DNA from: CAZDIO01 sp964505555
GTDB taxonomy: Bacteria > Bdellovibrionota_C > UBA2361 > SZUA-149 > CAZDIO01
DNA: 64,000 bases
Reading direction: 5' to 3'
Assembly: GCA_964505555.1 (NCBI GenBank)
Contig: CAZDIO010000067.1
Coordinates: forward strand, 56,367-120,366
Both the position numbers and the translations under genes were made by a program. Of this stretch, positions 25,435-35,030 are shown piece after piece. The stretch's first letter is position 1, and every line of letters starts with the position of its first letter. The notes beneath the pieces were generated by a model. The model made no database searches, was not told the origin of the DNA, and worked only from the letters and a program-made list of their open reading frames with translations.

Positions 25435-26670
25435 ATGGCAGTCTTTAGGCCGCACGTCCCAGAACACAAGCGCTCCGATCGGAGCGCTACGGACCGGCAG
25501 CGACACCGCCAAAAGATCCGTGAGTCTATTCGGCAAAATATCGCTGATATTATCGCTGAAGAATCAATTATCGGTATTGATAAGGATAAAATTATCAAAG
25601 TTCCGATCCGTTCTATCAAGGAGTACCGTTTTATTTACGGTGAGAACTCCGCCGGAGTAGCTCAGGGAAAAGGAGAGTCAAAACCGGGAGACGTTGTCCA
25701 AAAAGGAGACCCCACCCAACCCGATGCCGGAGATCAGGCAGGAAATACCCCAGGGATCGATGCTTTTGAAACTGACGTGACCCTTGAAGAGCTTATTGAG
25801 ATCATGTTTGACGATCTTGAGCTTCCCGATCTCCAACGAAAAGCGATGCGTGAAATTGAAAGTCATCGGGCAAGAAAGCGCCATGGCTACCGCCGACAGG
25901 GAAACCGCTCACGGTTAGATAAAAAACGTACTGCAAAAAGTCGGATTCGAAGAAAACTCTCCGTCATGCGCAATCGTGAGACAGACAAAAGTATGGAAAC
26001 CGGTGAAGAGCACCGTTTTCCATTTCATGAAGACGATATGCGCTATCGTTACGTGACCACAGATAAAATGCTCCAATCAAACGCCGTTGTGATCTGTATT
26101 ATGGATACTTCAGGCTCGATGGGGACAGTAAAAAAATATCTGGCCCGAAGCTTTTATTTCTTGCTCTATCAATTTGTAAAACTTAAGTATCAACAGGTGG
26201 AGCTGGTATTTATCGCTCACCATACGGACGCAAAAGAGGTCTCTGAGCAGGAGTTTTTTCATAAGGTGGAATCGGGAGGGACGTACATCTCTTCAGGCTA
26301 TACAAAAGCATTAGAGATCATCGAAGCTCGCTACCATCCTTCGCTATGGAATATTTATGCATTTCATTGTTCTGATGGTGATAATTTCTATAGTGACAAT
26401 GATCGCGCACTTGAATCAGCTCGGGCGCTTTGTGATGTCTGTAACCTCTTTGGATATGGAGAGATTAAACCTTCAGGAAGTGCTTATTACAGCGGAAGTA
26501 TGCTTGATGTCTTTAGCACTATTGATAAAGCCAATTTTCAACCGATCGTCATTGAAAAGAAAGAGGATCTTTGGACCGGTTTTCGCTCATTTCTCTTACG
26601 CGATGCCGCTGTTCGAAGCGCCCTTCTCTCAACTCAAAAAAACACTGAAGAGAAACGATCATCTCCGTAG
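25435..26670 (+). CDS. yeaH: YeaH/DUF444 von Willebrand A-domain protein
   Basis: 411 residues of the DUF444 family. After a basic, disordered N-terminal half comes a VWA domain with MIDAS residues in IMDTSGSMG (Asp224, Ser226, Ser228). The SGGTYISSGY segment supplies the downstream metal-contact threonine. It is thought to work with PrkA and SpoVR, although the biochemical role is unsettled. It starts 15 bases after prkA. Confidence 0.93.
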   Translation: MAVFRPHVPEHKRSDRSATDRQRHRQKIRESIRQNIADIIAEESIIGIDKDKIIKVPIRSIKEYRFIYGENSAGVAQGKGESKPGDVVQKGDPTQPDAGDQAGNTPGIDAFETDVTLEELIEIMFDDLELPDLQRKAMREIESHRARKRHGYRRQGNRSRLDKKRTAKSRIRRKLSVMRNRETDKSMETGEEHRFPFHEDDMRYRYVTTDKMLQSNAVVICIMDTSGSMGTVKKYLARSFYFLLYQFVKLKYQQVELVFIAHHTDAKEVSEQEFFHKVESGGTYISSGYTKALEIIEARYHPSLWNIYAFHCSDGDNFYSDNDRALESARALCDVCNLFGYGEIKPSGSAYYSGSMLDVFSTIDKANFQPIVIEKKEDLWTGFRSFLLRDAAVRSALLSTQKNTEEKRSSP

Positions 26671-26682
26671 TAGGAACGTAGC

Positions 26683-28137
26683 ATGCTGACGCTAAATGAT
26701 CTTGAAGAGTGGGATCGAAAAATCTTTGATATCTCAGAGCGGCTAGGGCTTCGATGTTATCCGCAAGAGTTTGAGATCTGTACTCACTTTGAGATGATCG
26801 GCTATATGGCCTACTCTGGAATGCCCTCTCGCTACCCACACTGGTCATTTGGAAAACAATATGAAATCCAAAAAACTCTCTATGACTACGGTGTTGGTGG
26901 TCTTCCCTACGAAATGGTAATTAATTCAAGTCCTTGTCTTGCCTATCTGATGGCAGACAACACTGATTTACTTAATATTTTAACTATTGCTCATGTCTAT
27001 GGGCATAATGATTTCTTTTCAAACAATTTTACCTTCACCACTTCAGTTGATGCAAAATACACCATTGAAATGTTTAAAAATCACGCAAAGCGGGTGCGTA
27101 GCTATATTGAAGATCCTTCAATCGGGCTTCCTGCCGTAGAGGCGATGATTGATGCAGCTCATGCGTTAAGCCTCCAGCATTCAAGAAATCTTGCCATTAA
27201 ACGTCTTACCCGTGAGCAGGCACAAATTCGTCTCTGGGAGGCAGCTCAAGCCCCCGAGGATGAATTTTCTGAGATCCATGAGCGCCCCACCTATCAACCT
27301 CCCCGACTTGATAAAGTGCCACTTCACCCTGAGGCGAACCTTCTTGAGTTCATTGCAAAACACAACCCTTTTCTTTCTGAGTGGCAGCGAGATGTTCTGC
27401 ACATTGTCGATAAAGAGGCTTGTTACTTCATTCCCCAAATTGAAACAAAAATCATGAATGAGGGTTGGGCAAGTTATTGGCACCATAAGATCCTCAGCGA
27501 ATTAAATCTTGGACAAAATCACCACCTCGAATTCATCGTCAGACACAACCAGGTTCTCCGACCTACCCCAGGAGGAATCAATCCGTATCATCTCGGGTTT
27601 ATTCTCTGGCATGATATTGAACGTCGGTGGAATAGTGGCGACACCGGTCGGGAGTATACGGTAGATAAGCCGCGAAAGGACATCTCTGCTACCGATGAAA
27701 ACGAAACTCCTGGAAGAAAAAAAATATTTGAAGTGCGAGAATCCGATCGCGACGCCTCATTTCTTAGACGCTTTCTCACTGAAGAGATAATGCGGGAACT
27801 GGATCTTTTCCAACATGAAAAAAGAGGAAAAGAACGGGTGATCACGAAAGTAAGTGATGAAGAAAGTTGGAAAGATATTAAAGAAACACTCATACGAAAT
27901 GTCGGTATGGGTGGAATTCCAATCATTAAGATTGATGATGGTGATTTTGGAAGAAAACGAACACTCTACCTCAAACACGAACATGAGGGGAGAGATCTTC
28001 AACTGGAGTACGCCGAAAAAACACTCCGCCACCTAGAATTTCTCTGGGGCCGAGAAGCCGTCCTAGAAACTACAGTAAACGGCCGTCCATCGCTCCTCCG
28101 AATAATCGACAACACCCTAAAAGTTGAACGAATTTAA
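26683..28137 (+). CDS. spoVR: SpoVR family protein
   Basis: 484 residues matching the SpoVR/YcgB family: HFEMIGYMAYSGMPSRYPHW, VYGHNDFFSNN, NEGWASYWHH and a C-terminal region with LYLKHEHEGRDL. In Bacillus the family was found through a spore cortex defect, but it is widespread in non-sporulating Gram-negatives together with PrkA and YeaH. It starts 12 bases after yeaH with AGGA upstream. Confidence 0.94.
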   Translation: MLTLNDLEEWDRKIFDISERLGLRCYPQEFEICTHFEMIGYMAYSGMPSRYPHWSFGKQYEIQKTLYDYGVGGLPYEMVINSSPCLAYLMADNTDLLNILTIAHVYGHNDFFSNNFTFTTSVDAKYTIEMFKNHAKRVRSYIEDPSIGLPAVEAMIDAAHALSLQHSRNLAIKRLTREQAQIRLWEAAQAPEDEFSEIHERPTYQPPRLDKVPLHPEANLLEFIAKHNPFLSEWQRDVLHIVDKEACYFIPQIETKIMNEGWASYWHHKILSELNLGQNHHLEFIVRHNQVLRPTPGGINPYHLGFILWHDIERRWNSGDTGREYTVDKPRKDISATDENETPGRKKIFEVRESDRDASFLRRFLTEEIMRELDLFQHEKRGKERVITKVSDEESWKDIKETLIRNVGMGGIPIIKIDDGDFGRKRTLYLKHEHEGRDLQLEYAEKTLRHLEFLWGREAVLETTVNGRPSLLRIIDNTLKVERI

Positions 28138-28154
28138 AACTCTCCACCCAAGAT

Positions 28155-28178
28155 GACCGGCGAAAAATTTGTCCGGTC
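28155..28178 (+). terminator. Hairpin after spoVR
   Basis: GACCGG (28155-28160) pairs with CCGGTC (28173-28178) around a 12-base loop, 17 bases after the spoVR stop. CCCCTTTTCCCCC follows, a pyrimidine tract without a clean T run. Probable operon terminator. Confidence 0.45.
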
Positions 28179-28225
28179 CATCGACCCCTTTTCCCCCTTC
28201 CCTTCTTCTATTACAAAGGCTCGCC

Positions 28226-28404
28226 GCAGCCTGGGGTTGAGGGGGTGCTCCCATGAAGGTGTCAGGGGAGGTTGTGGCGGTGGGCCTGACGGAGGAAATT
28301 TTCTTGGGGGCGGTAGCTGCGCTGCGATGGGCTCTGCAAGAAAAGTTCCGCAGCAGGCGGCGGTCGGCGACCCTCATGGGAGCACCCCCTCAACCCCAGG
28401 CTGC
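28226..28404. repeat. GC-rich element bounded by a perfect 31-bp inverted repeat
   Basis: Bases 28226-28256 are the exact reverse complement of 28374-28404 (left arm GCAGCCTGGGGTTGAGGGGG...). The 117-base interior is G-rich and self-complementary (GTCAGG/CCTGAC, GCTGCG/CGCAGC, GGTCGGCGACC). Composition differs sharply from the AT-richer flanks. Frames crossing it in both directions are Gly/Pro-rich and unconvincing. It could be a structured RNA or a small mobile hairpin element. Confidence 0.85.
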
Positions 28405-28449
28405 TCATTAAAGCTTATTTTTATAATTATTTTTATTCTTTGAACTTAA

Positions 28450-28869
28450 TCACTGCACCGCCTCACAACGAACCCCACCCAAAGCCTGTCGAATCGTCAA
28501 AAGAAGATGCTCAATCCGTATCGGTTTTACAAGCACCGGCACTCCAGGAAGCTCCAACATGGCTTTCTCCACATCCTCTTCCCCCATCCCCGTAATCGCG
28601 ATAACAGGGGTCCATTGAAACACCCAGATAAGTTCCTTTATCGTTTGAATCCCCACATTCAGAGAATATTCAAAGCCAGCATTTTCCTCTCCCACTTTAA
28701 AAGGAAGATGAAGATCGCAGAGAATCAGATTAAATGTTTCATTTCGAAGAATTTCAAACGCGGCTGAAGTACTCGGAGCGTCTGAAACGTAATATCCAGC
28801 ATCGATGAGCACATCAGAGATTATTGCGCGAGAATTGTCGCAATCGTCGATAATAAGAATGCTTTCCAT
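28450..28869 (-). CDS. Stand-alone response regulator receiver
   Basis: 139 residues of CheY-like fold: Asp8-Asp9 (LIIDDCDNS), phospho-acceptor Asp52 in LCDLHLP, Thr93 in AITGM and Lys115 in LVKP. The receiver is complete and lacks an output domain. The frame opens further upstream, but the ATG at 28869 follows GGTGGTGGAGGTGC and gives a normal N-terminus. No partner kinase is in the window. Confidence 0.88.
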   Translation of the reverse strand: MESILIIDDCDNSRAIISDVLIDAGYYVSDAPSTSAAFEILRNETFNLILCDLHLPFKVGEENAGFEYSLNVGIQTIKELIWVFQWTPVIAITGMGEEDVEKAMLELPGVPVLVKPIRIEHLLLTIRQALGGVRCEAVQ

Positions 28870-29021
28870 GCACCTCCACCACCAAAATCCTTTTGGTTTG
28901 TAATAACAACCGTAGATTCTAATCGACCTCAAAGTGTAAACGCTAAACAACATCATTTTTGTGCTGCTTAGGTTTTTAGAAGATCAAAGATATTACCGAG
29001 ACATAGAGAGCTGTTAGGAGG

Positions 29022-30515
29022 CTAAAGAAGAGCGGACTTCAACTCCTCTCGTCGGAGCCGTCTAATTTTTCCATGTTGTGAGATTTTTGAAGAGCCCTGA
29101 AACTCCTCATTTCCTTCGCTAAAAAGCGCTTCACTAAACTCCTCTGCAGAAAACGAACGGAGATCTTCAACCCCCTCCCCGATACCTATATATTTTATCG
29201 GAATCCCAAGCTCCTCTTTAATGGCGATCACTACTCCACCTTTCTGAGTTCCATCGAGCTTCGTAATAATTACCCCAGAGAGCGCCACTGCCTGGTGAAA
29301 CTCCTTAGCTTGCTGGAGGGCGTTTTGTCCCGTCGAGGCATCAACAACCAAAATTGTCTCCTCAGGAGAACCCGGTTGCTCACGACCGATAATATGAAGA
29401 ACGCTCTTTAATTCATTCATCAAATTAACCCTCGTATGAAGTCTTCCTGCAGTATCAATGAGTAAAACATCAAAGTTTTCATCTTGAGCCCGATGGATCG
29501 CACGATAACAAACGGTGCTTGGTTTTTCGTTTTCTCCTCCAAATTCAATCTCCGCTCCAGCTTGAGCTGCCCATGCCTCAAGTTGTTCAGAGGCGGCAGC
29601 ACGAAAGGTATCACATGCTGCAACAAGCACCTTTTTGCCTTGGGTACGAAACTTCGCCGCGAGCTTTCCAACCGTAGTTGTCTTTCCTACCCCGTTTACA
29701 CCCACAACAAGAATCACATAAGGTGTGCGGTGATTTTCCTTTGAAATCTCTCCTGGTGGGGTCGTCTTAAGAATTTCGACAATCGTTCGTTTGAGATTTG
29801 AAATGACCTGCTCCTCTCCTAAGGCTGAGGGTAATCCATGGAGAGTTTCTTGACGTAATTGGGAAAGGAGTTTTTGTGTGGTTTTTACTCCGAGATCACT
29901 AGTAATGAGTATCTCTTCGAGTTCATCAAAAAAACGCTCTTCAAGTTTATTCTCTCTTGAGAAGAGCGCCTTGAGTTGTCCAAGAAAACCGCGACGAGTT
30001 GCTGAAAGTCCAGCTTGAAGCGGTAATAGTGGAGAGGAAAGTAGCTCGTTTGCATCGAGATCGGTGGATTGCTTTGGTATTGCAGTCAGTGAGAGGCTTT
30101 CTTCAAGAGCCTTCTTTGTTTCTCCTACGGTGAAGGTTTTGTCAGGGAGGGTTTCGTCAGACTTTTTTTTTTCGCTCTCTCTTGGTTCTTCGCGTCTGCT
30201 TTCGGTTACGCCCTGATCTCGCATTAATCGCGATAACTCAAAACGCAGTTGCTTAATCTCCTCTTCAAGTTGGGTCTGCTTAGTACTAAAGCGTCCAACA
30301 AAATCATCAAATCGAAGCTTTATCTCCTGAACACCTGCCCCCATTCGCTCCACACTCCCTACTGAACGTGTAGAGGAGAGACGAAAAAGGATTCGAATCA
30401 CTAAAATCACGACAAAAAGAGAAACCACCAACGAGATCACCGCAAGTGGGTCGTAGTGACTCAACTCAGTCTTTCCATACCAAGAACGAATCGCCTCAAG
30501 ATCAAAGTTCTTCAT
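29022..30515 (-). CDS. ftsY: Signal recognition particle receptor FtsY
   Basis: FtsY docks SRP-ribosome complexes at the membrane. The C-terminal NG domain has VNGVGKTTTVGKLAAKF (P-loop), DTFRAAASEQLEAW, LIDTAGR, TKLDGTQKGGV and GIGEGVEDLRSF. The N-terminal 200 residues are a transmembrane segment (PLAVISLVVSLFVVILVIRI), a coiled region and a charged linker in place of a purely acidic A domain. The ATG at 30515 overlaps the smc stop as ATGA; a GTG at 30530 is an alternative. Confidence 0.95.
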   Translation of the reverse strand: MKNFDLEAIRSWYGKTELSHYDPLAVISLVVSLFVVILVIRILFRLSSTRSVGSVERMGAGVQEIKLRFDDFVGRFSTKQTQLEEEIKQLRFELSRLMRDQGVTESRREEPRESEKKKSDETLPDKTFTVGETKKALEESLSLTAIPKQSTDLDANELLSSPLLPLQAGLSATRRGFLGQLKALFSRENKLEERFFDELEEILITSDLGVKTTQKLLSQLRQETLHGLPSALGEEQVISNLKRTIVEILKTTPPGEISKENHRTPYVILVVGVNGVGKTTTVGKLAAKFRTQGKKVLVAACDTFRAAASEQLEAWAAQAGAEIEFGGENEKPSTVCYRAIHRAQDENFDVLLIDTAGRLHTRVNLMNELKSVLHIIGREQPGSPEETILVVDASTGQNALQQAKEFHQAVALSGVIITKLDGTQKGGVVIAIKEELGIPIKYIGIGEGVEDLRSFSAEEFSEALFSEGNEEFQGSSKISQHGKIRRLRREELKSALL

Positions 30516-33500
30516 AAATTTGCCACCCACTGTTCAAGTTCACGATCTGCCGTTTCAAGCGAAACAGAAAGAGCACGCGAAACCCCTTTCTCTTGCATCG
30601 TAATCCCGATTAACTTATCCACCGCTGCCATCGTTTGTTTATTGTGAGTAATAATTAAAAACTGAGTTGATGATGAGATTTCTCGAATTAACTCAAGGAA
30701 TCTCTCCAGGTTTGCCTCATCAAGTGGGGCATCAACCTCATCAAGCACACAAAGTGGATTTGGACGATGAAGAAACATCGCCATTAACACCGCAGTTGCA
30801 GCAAGCGCTTTCTCTCCTCCAGAAAGAAGTTCCAAATTCTTAATCTTCTTTCCGGGAGGACGAAGTACAAGCTCAACACCGCTGGTGAGCGGATCTTCAG
30901 GATCTATCAGTTCCAGTTGTCCCGATCCTCCTCCAAAAAGACGGGGCACAAGCTCTGAGAATTTTTCATTTACTGCATGAAACGTTTCTAAAAACCTTGA
31001 TCGTGAGATAGTTTTGAGACGTTTAATAGTTTTTTCAAGGATTTCAAAAGCATTCTCTAGATCTTTTAGCTGCTCCGTCATCTCGGAGAGTCTTTTCTCC
31101 TCTGTTTGATAGAGCTCAATGGAGGAGGAATCCACCTCTCCCTCACGCTCAAGTCGGCTCCGAAGGAGTTTGCACTGATCCTGTAACTCTCCAAGCTCTT
31201 TTTGAAACTCTCCGCCCACTTCTTCTAGTAAGCTTAAAGCTGCTTTTTCCTCTAATAAAGCAAGATCTTCACCGTGAGTTCTTCGAGCCTCCTCAAGGAG
31301 AGACGAAAGTTCAAGCTCGCACCGTTCCCTCTCCAGTGTAAAATTTAATAATCGCTCCTGACCGGAAGAAACCTCTCGTCGAGCAAGCTCTAATTCGTGG
31401 AGGGTCTCACTAAGTTTCAACCTCAGCTTCGCTTTCTTTTCCTCCTCAGTTTTCAATGCTTCATCAAGAACATGGATCTGCGCTTGATAGGTAAGCATGT
31501 CATCAGCTCGAGAGAGATCCCCTGTCTGCTCAAGTTCCTCCTCCCCTCGCTGAAGAAGTTCTTTTTCTTGCTGTAGTCTTTCCTCTTCTTGTAACAGCCG
31601 CTCGAGCTCTTTATTGATCTCTTCAATTCTGTTTTGCTCAAATACAATCGTGCTTTCAACCGTTGCAAGGTCAGTCGCAAGCCTCTTAATATCATCGTGG
31701 ATTGCGCGCTCCTCCCACAGCCCCCGATCGCGATGTTCCTTCTCTCGTTTTCTCTCACTTTCAAGTAAACGAGATACGCGCTGCTCTTCAAGGAGTAATT
31801 GTCTTTTTTCTTCCTCTTCTTTGGCGAGAAACCCAGAGAGTGCCTGAGCTGCCTCCTCTTCCAGTGAAAGATAGTGGGTTGATTCAGATTCAAGCTTTCT
31901 TAGCTCTTCTTGAAGATGAGCAATGTCATTTGTTCGCTCCTCAATAATTCTTGAGAATGAGAAGGATACCCCACTTCCCTGCGTTGCAAACCACCCCCAA
32001 TGCGTCACCACCTCACCCTGTTCAGTAACGGCAACGATCTCCCTTCCCAAATCCGTTCGTTCGCTCTTTCCCTCTTCAAGAAGCAAAAGTGCCTCTTCAA
32101 GAGAGGAGACTACAAAAACATTTCCAAGCATCGACTCAAATAATGAGCGAGCCGATTCTTCTACTGTTATGCAATCAAGAAATCGCTTCGCAGACGGTGC
32201 CACCTGTTTCTCTTGGTTAGACAGCCCCACAGCGGTTCGATTCCATCGGACATTCCGGTTGAGGAGCCCAACCCGCTTCTCTGTAGGCGCTCCACTTTTT
32301 TTTGCTACATATTCCTTCGTGAGTTTTTCAAACTCACCGGTGACAAGGTAACTCCCTCGTTCTCCAAGGAGTGCCTGCATCGCTTTTTCAAGTTCTGCGG
32401 GGACTTTTAATAAACGAAAGAGTAGCGTTTCTTCCCCCTCATGAGGAGATTGAGAGGTGAGTGAAAAACTTTCTTTTAGTGGTTTCTTCAGTGCTTCGTA
32501 ATGAGCAGAGAGGGTGCGCACCTCACTTTCTAAGGAGGCATATTGTATCTGTTTTTTTCGAATACTTTCTCGTATTTCTTCACGCTTTTTTTGCAGCCGC
32601 TCTCTTTCCGCTTTTAGCGTTTTAAGCAAGTCTTCGCTTCCACTACGCTGTGAAAGCTTTTCAAGAAGAATGCGGTGCTCCGCAAGGAGTTCCTCACTAC
32701 CTGGCTTTTCACTACTCTCAGCTTCTTGTTTCCTAATCTCTCCAAGTTTTGTTTGAGCAAGTTCCTTTTCACCAAAAAGAACAAAGCGTTTTCGCTCAGC
32801 TTCTTCAACCGTAGTTTTTCTGCGCCCGCGTTCGTTGTGGAGAGCCTCTCGTTTTTCTTCAATCCTTGAACCTGCGAGCACATTTGCTTGACGTTTATTC
32901 TCTAGCTCTGATCGCCGCAAACGAAATGTATTTTCCTTTTCACGTTCCTGTGAAAGTTTCTGAGAAAGTGCCTCCTTTTCTCGACGTTTATCGATGAGTT
33001 GAACTTCGAGCGCCTCACTTTCTGCGCGAAAAGATTCTTCATTGGCAGAAAACACTAATACTTGATTGCGCCCCGATTCCAAGGCTTGAGTAAGCTCTCC
33101 TTCTTCCTTTTCAAAATGCATGCGCCGTTTCAGAATATCTGCAGTACGCAACTGAAAAAGTCTTAAATCCTTTTCTCTGATCTCATCTTTAAGTTCATTT
33201 CTTCGCTCAGCGCGCCGTGCCTGTCTTCTCAAAAAAGTAACTTGCTTATCGACCTCTTTAATAATGTCTGTCAGTCGAGAGATATTCAGCCCTGTTTTTT
33301 CAAGTTTCCGTTGTGCGGCTTCAATTCGTGTTCGAATGCCAGAGATACCAGCCGCTTCTTCAAGAAGTTCTCGCCGAGCGATCGGTTTTTTCGAAACAAT
33401 CTCTCCGATACTTCCCTGCTGAACAATACTTAATCCCCTCGCCCCCAAACCGATCAAACGGTAGAGCTCTACCATATCTCGCAATCGACATGGCACGCGA

Positions 33501-33979
33501 TTAATAAAATATTCACTTTCCCCCGACCGATACAATCTTCGGGTCAGTTGAATCTCCGCAGCACCAAGAAGGCCAGGGATAATCTCCAGGTTTCCAAGCC
33601 CACTTCGCTCCTCTTGGCTTGGCTCCAATTGGTTGCCATCTGTTACGATTGCTTCAGCTTTTTCAAGTTCATCTTCAAGGGAATTTTCAACCGGAGCAAG
33701 AGCCGGGGTCCATCCCTCATCAGGACGCACGGTGATCGACACCTCAGCCATTCCGAGCGGGCGCTTGGCTTGAGTTCCATTAAAAATAATATCATCAAGA
33801 AGATTTCCACGAAGCTGTTTTGCGTGGGTCTCTCCAAGGATCCAACAGAGCGCATCAACGATGTTTGATTTTCCACATCCGTTTGGACCAACAACCCCAA
33901 CCATGTTCTTATCGAAATTAAGAACAAAGCGTTCCATGAAGGATTTAAAACCAAAGATTTCAAGCCGAGTTATGCGCAT
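30512..33979 (-). CDS. smc: Chromosome segregation ATPase SMC
   Basis: About 1,155 residues in the SMC order: N-terminal head with GPNGCGKSN (Walker A), long coiled coil, hinge in the middle (near LFRLLKVPAELEKAMQALLG), second coiled coil, and C-terminal head with LSGGEKALAATAVLMA (signature) and LCVLDEVDAPLDEAN (Walker B). The open frame extends to 34117, but conserved sequence starts at MRITRLEIFGFKSF, so I place the start at 33979. It is translationally coupled to ftsY. ScpA/ScpB genes are not in the window. Confidence 0.95.
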   Translation of the reverse strand: MRITRLEIFGFKSFMERFVLNFDKNMVGVVGPNGCGKSNIVDALCWILGETHAKQLRGNLLDDIIFNGTQAKRPLGMAEVSITVRPDEGWTPALAPVENSLEDELEKAEAIVTDGNQLEPSQEERSGLGNLEIIPGLLGAAEIQLTRRLYRSGESEYFINRVPCRLRDMVELYRLIGLGARGLSIVQQGSIGEIVSKKPIARRELLEEAAGISGIRTRIEAAQRKLEKTGLNISRLTDIIKEVDKQVTFLRRQARRAERRNELKDEIREKDLRLFQLRTADILKRRMHFEKEEGELTQALESGRNQVLVFSANEESFRAESEALEVQLIDKRREKEALSQKLSQEREKENTFRLRRSELENKRQANVLAGSRIEEKREALHNERGRRKTTVEEAERKRFVLFGEKELAQTKLGEIRKQEAESSEKPGSEELLAEHRILLEKLSQRSGSEDLLKTLKAERERLQKKREEIRESIRKKQIQYASLESEVRTLSAHYEALKKPLKESFSLTSQSPHEGEETLLFRLLKVPAELEKAMQALLGERGSYLVTGEFEKLTKEYVAKKSGAPTEKRVGLLNRNVRWNRTAVGLSNQEKQVAPSAKRFLDCITVEESARSLFESMLGNVFVVSSLEEALLLLEEGKSERTDLGREIVAVTEQGEVVTHWGWFATQGSGVSFSFSRIIEERTNDIAHLQEELRKLESESTHYLSLEEEAAQALSGFLAKEEEEKRQLLLEEQRVSRLLESERKREKEHRDRGLWEERAIHDDIKRLATDLATVESTIVFEQNRIEEINKELERLLQEEERLQQEKELLQRGEEELEQTGDLSRADDMLTYQAQIHVLDEALKTEEEKKAKLRLKLSETLHELELARREVSSGQERLLNFTLERERCELELSSLLEEARRTHGEDLALLEEKAALSLLEEVGGEFQKELGELQDQCKLLRSRLEREGEVDSSSIELYQTEEKRLSEMTEQLKDLENAFEILEKTIKRLKTISRSRFLETFHAVNEKFSELVPRLFGGGSGQLELIDPEDPLTSGVELVLRPPGKKIKNLELLSGGEKALAATAVLMAMFLHRPNPLCVLDEVDAPLDEANLERFLELIREISSSTQFLIITHNKQTMAAVDKLIGITMQEKGVSRALSVSLETADRELEQWVANL

Positions 33980-34156
33980 AGTTGTTACAGGTCCCGTAGA
34001 AAATAATCTCGGGATTCTACCAATAATTAGTCGTTTTAACAAACAAGTATTACCGACTTTTTTAAAAAGCCGAAAGGACGAAAGAGGGAGGTGAATTATG
34101 GGCATCTTCTTCCACAAACTCCCACAAATTAGACCCTCTAATGACTTATACTGGAG

Positions 34157-34314
34157 ACTTAAGGCTTATACTTAAGCTTAGACTGAACTTCGACTTGCTC
34201 TTGCTCTTGCTCTTGCTCTACAAATCAGCACTCAATTATTCTTGTTTAGTGCAAGAGCAAGTGCAGGTGTAAGTCAAAGTTCAGCTTAAGTAGGGGTAAA
34301 AGTGAAAGTCTAAG
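34157..34314. repeat. Long hexamer-built palindrome, copy 3 (GC-rich ends at centre)
   Basis: The left arm runs through ACTTAAG/GCTTAG units into CTTGCTCTTGCTCTTGCTCT. The right arm starts TTTAGTGCAAGAGCAAGTGC and returns through GTAAGTCAAAGTTCAGCTTA to AAGTCTAAG. It has the same arm order as copy 2. It lies in the gap between smc and the GntR gene, both on the minus strand. Confidence 0.86.
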
Positions 34315-34358
34315 ATATGGAATATTCATTTTGTGAGAGACTCTAAAACCTAAATTCC

Positions 34359-35030
34359 CTATGCCGGAATATGAACTTCCCGTTCATTAGATTTTAGAGC
34401 ATGAAGGAGTTGTTCCCCTCCTCGTGAGGAGTTCATCGCCACAAGTTGAGAGGCACGCTCTGGATCTCTCGCTCTGAAAGCCTGAATAATCTGTTCATGT
34501 ACTCGAATACTATCTTCAACAGCTTGCGTATGGCTTAACGCGATTCGAAAACGTTGAAATTGAGCGACAAGCTGACGAATAAGCTGCGACAACCGCTCAT
34601 TCCCACACGCATCAACAAACGCTTCATGAAACGCATTGTGCGCGGGGACCATCCCGGCAATATCCTCTTTTTCATAACAACTTCGAAGCTTCTCATTGAG
34701 GGCTTCCATCCGATTAATTTCTTGATCAGAGATGACCTTTGCCGCCTGCCGCGCCGCGTATGATTCAAGAACACTCTTGATCTCATAGAACTCTTTTACA
34801 TCTTTCTCTGTAATTGCCGTAACGACCGCCCCTCGACGGGGTCTGATCACAAGAAATCCCTCAGACTCTAGTTGACGGAGCGCTTCTCGAACGGGAGTTC
34901 GACTGGTATTGTATTGAGCCGCAATCTCAACTTCCTGTAGTCGTTCTTCCGGCTTTATCTGTCCGTTAATAATTGCCTCGCGAAGAGACTTGGCAATTCT
35001 TTCCCGAAGCGTCTGATGAGTAATCATCAC
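34359..35030 (-). CDS. GntR-family (FCD-type) transcriptional regulator
   Basis: 223 residues. The winged-helix domain has LREAIINGQIKPEERLQEVEI and the recognition region NTSRTPVREALRQLESEGF. The all-helical FCD effector domain follows, with typical metal-ligand positions in HNAFHEAFVDACGNERL and SIRVHEQIIQA. FCD regulators usually sense small organic acids or sugars acids. No obvious target operon adjoins it. Confidence 0.9.
   Translation of the reverse strand: MMITHQTLRERIAKSLREAIINGQIKPEERLQEVEIAAQYNTSRTPVREALRQLESEGFLVIRPRRGAVVTAITEKDVKEFYEIKSVLESYAARQAAKVISDQEINRMEALNEKLRSCYEKEDIAGMVPAHNAFHEAFVDACGNERLSQLIRQLVAQFQRFRIALSHTQAVEDSIRVHEQIIQAFRARDPERASQLVAMNSSRGGEQLLHALKSNEREVHIPA

Noticed and set aside
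28117..28443. Frames on both strands across the 31-bp inverted repeat
   Set aside because: Gly/Pro/Arg-rich translations that follow from GC-rich palindromic DNA; no ribosome-binding site or family signal.
31453..32351. Frames inside smc on other strands and frames
   Set aside because: Shadows of coiled-coil codon usage; smc covers the whole region convincingly.
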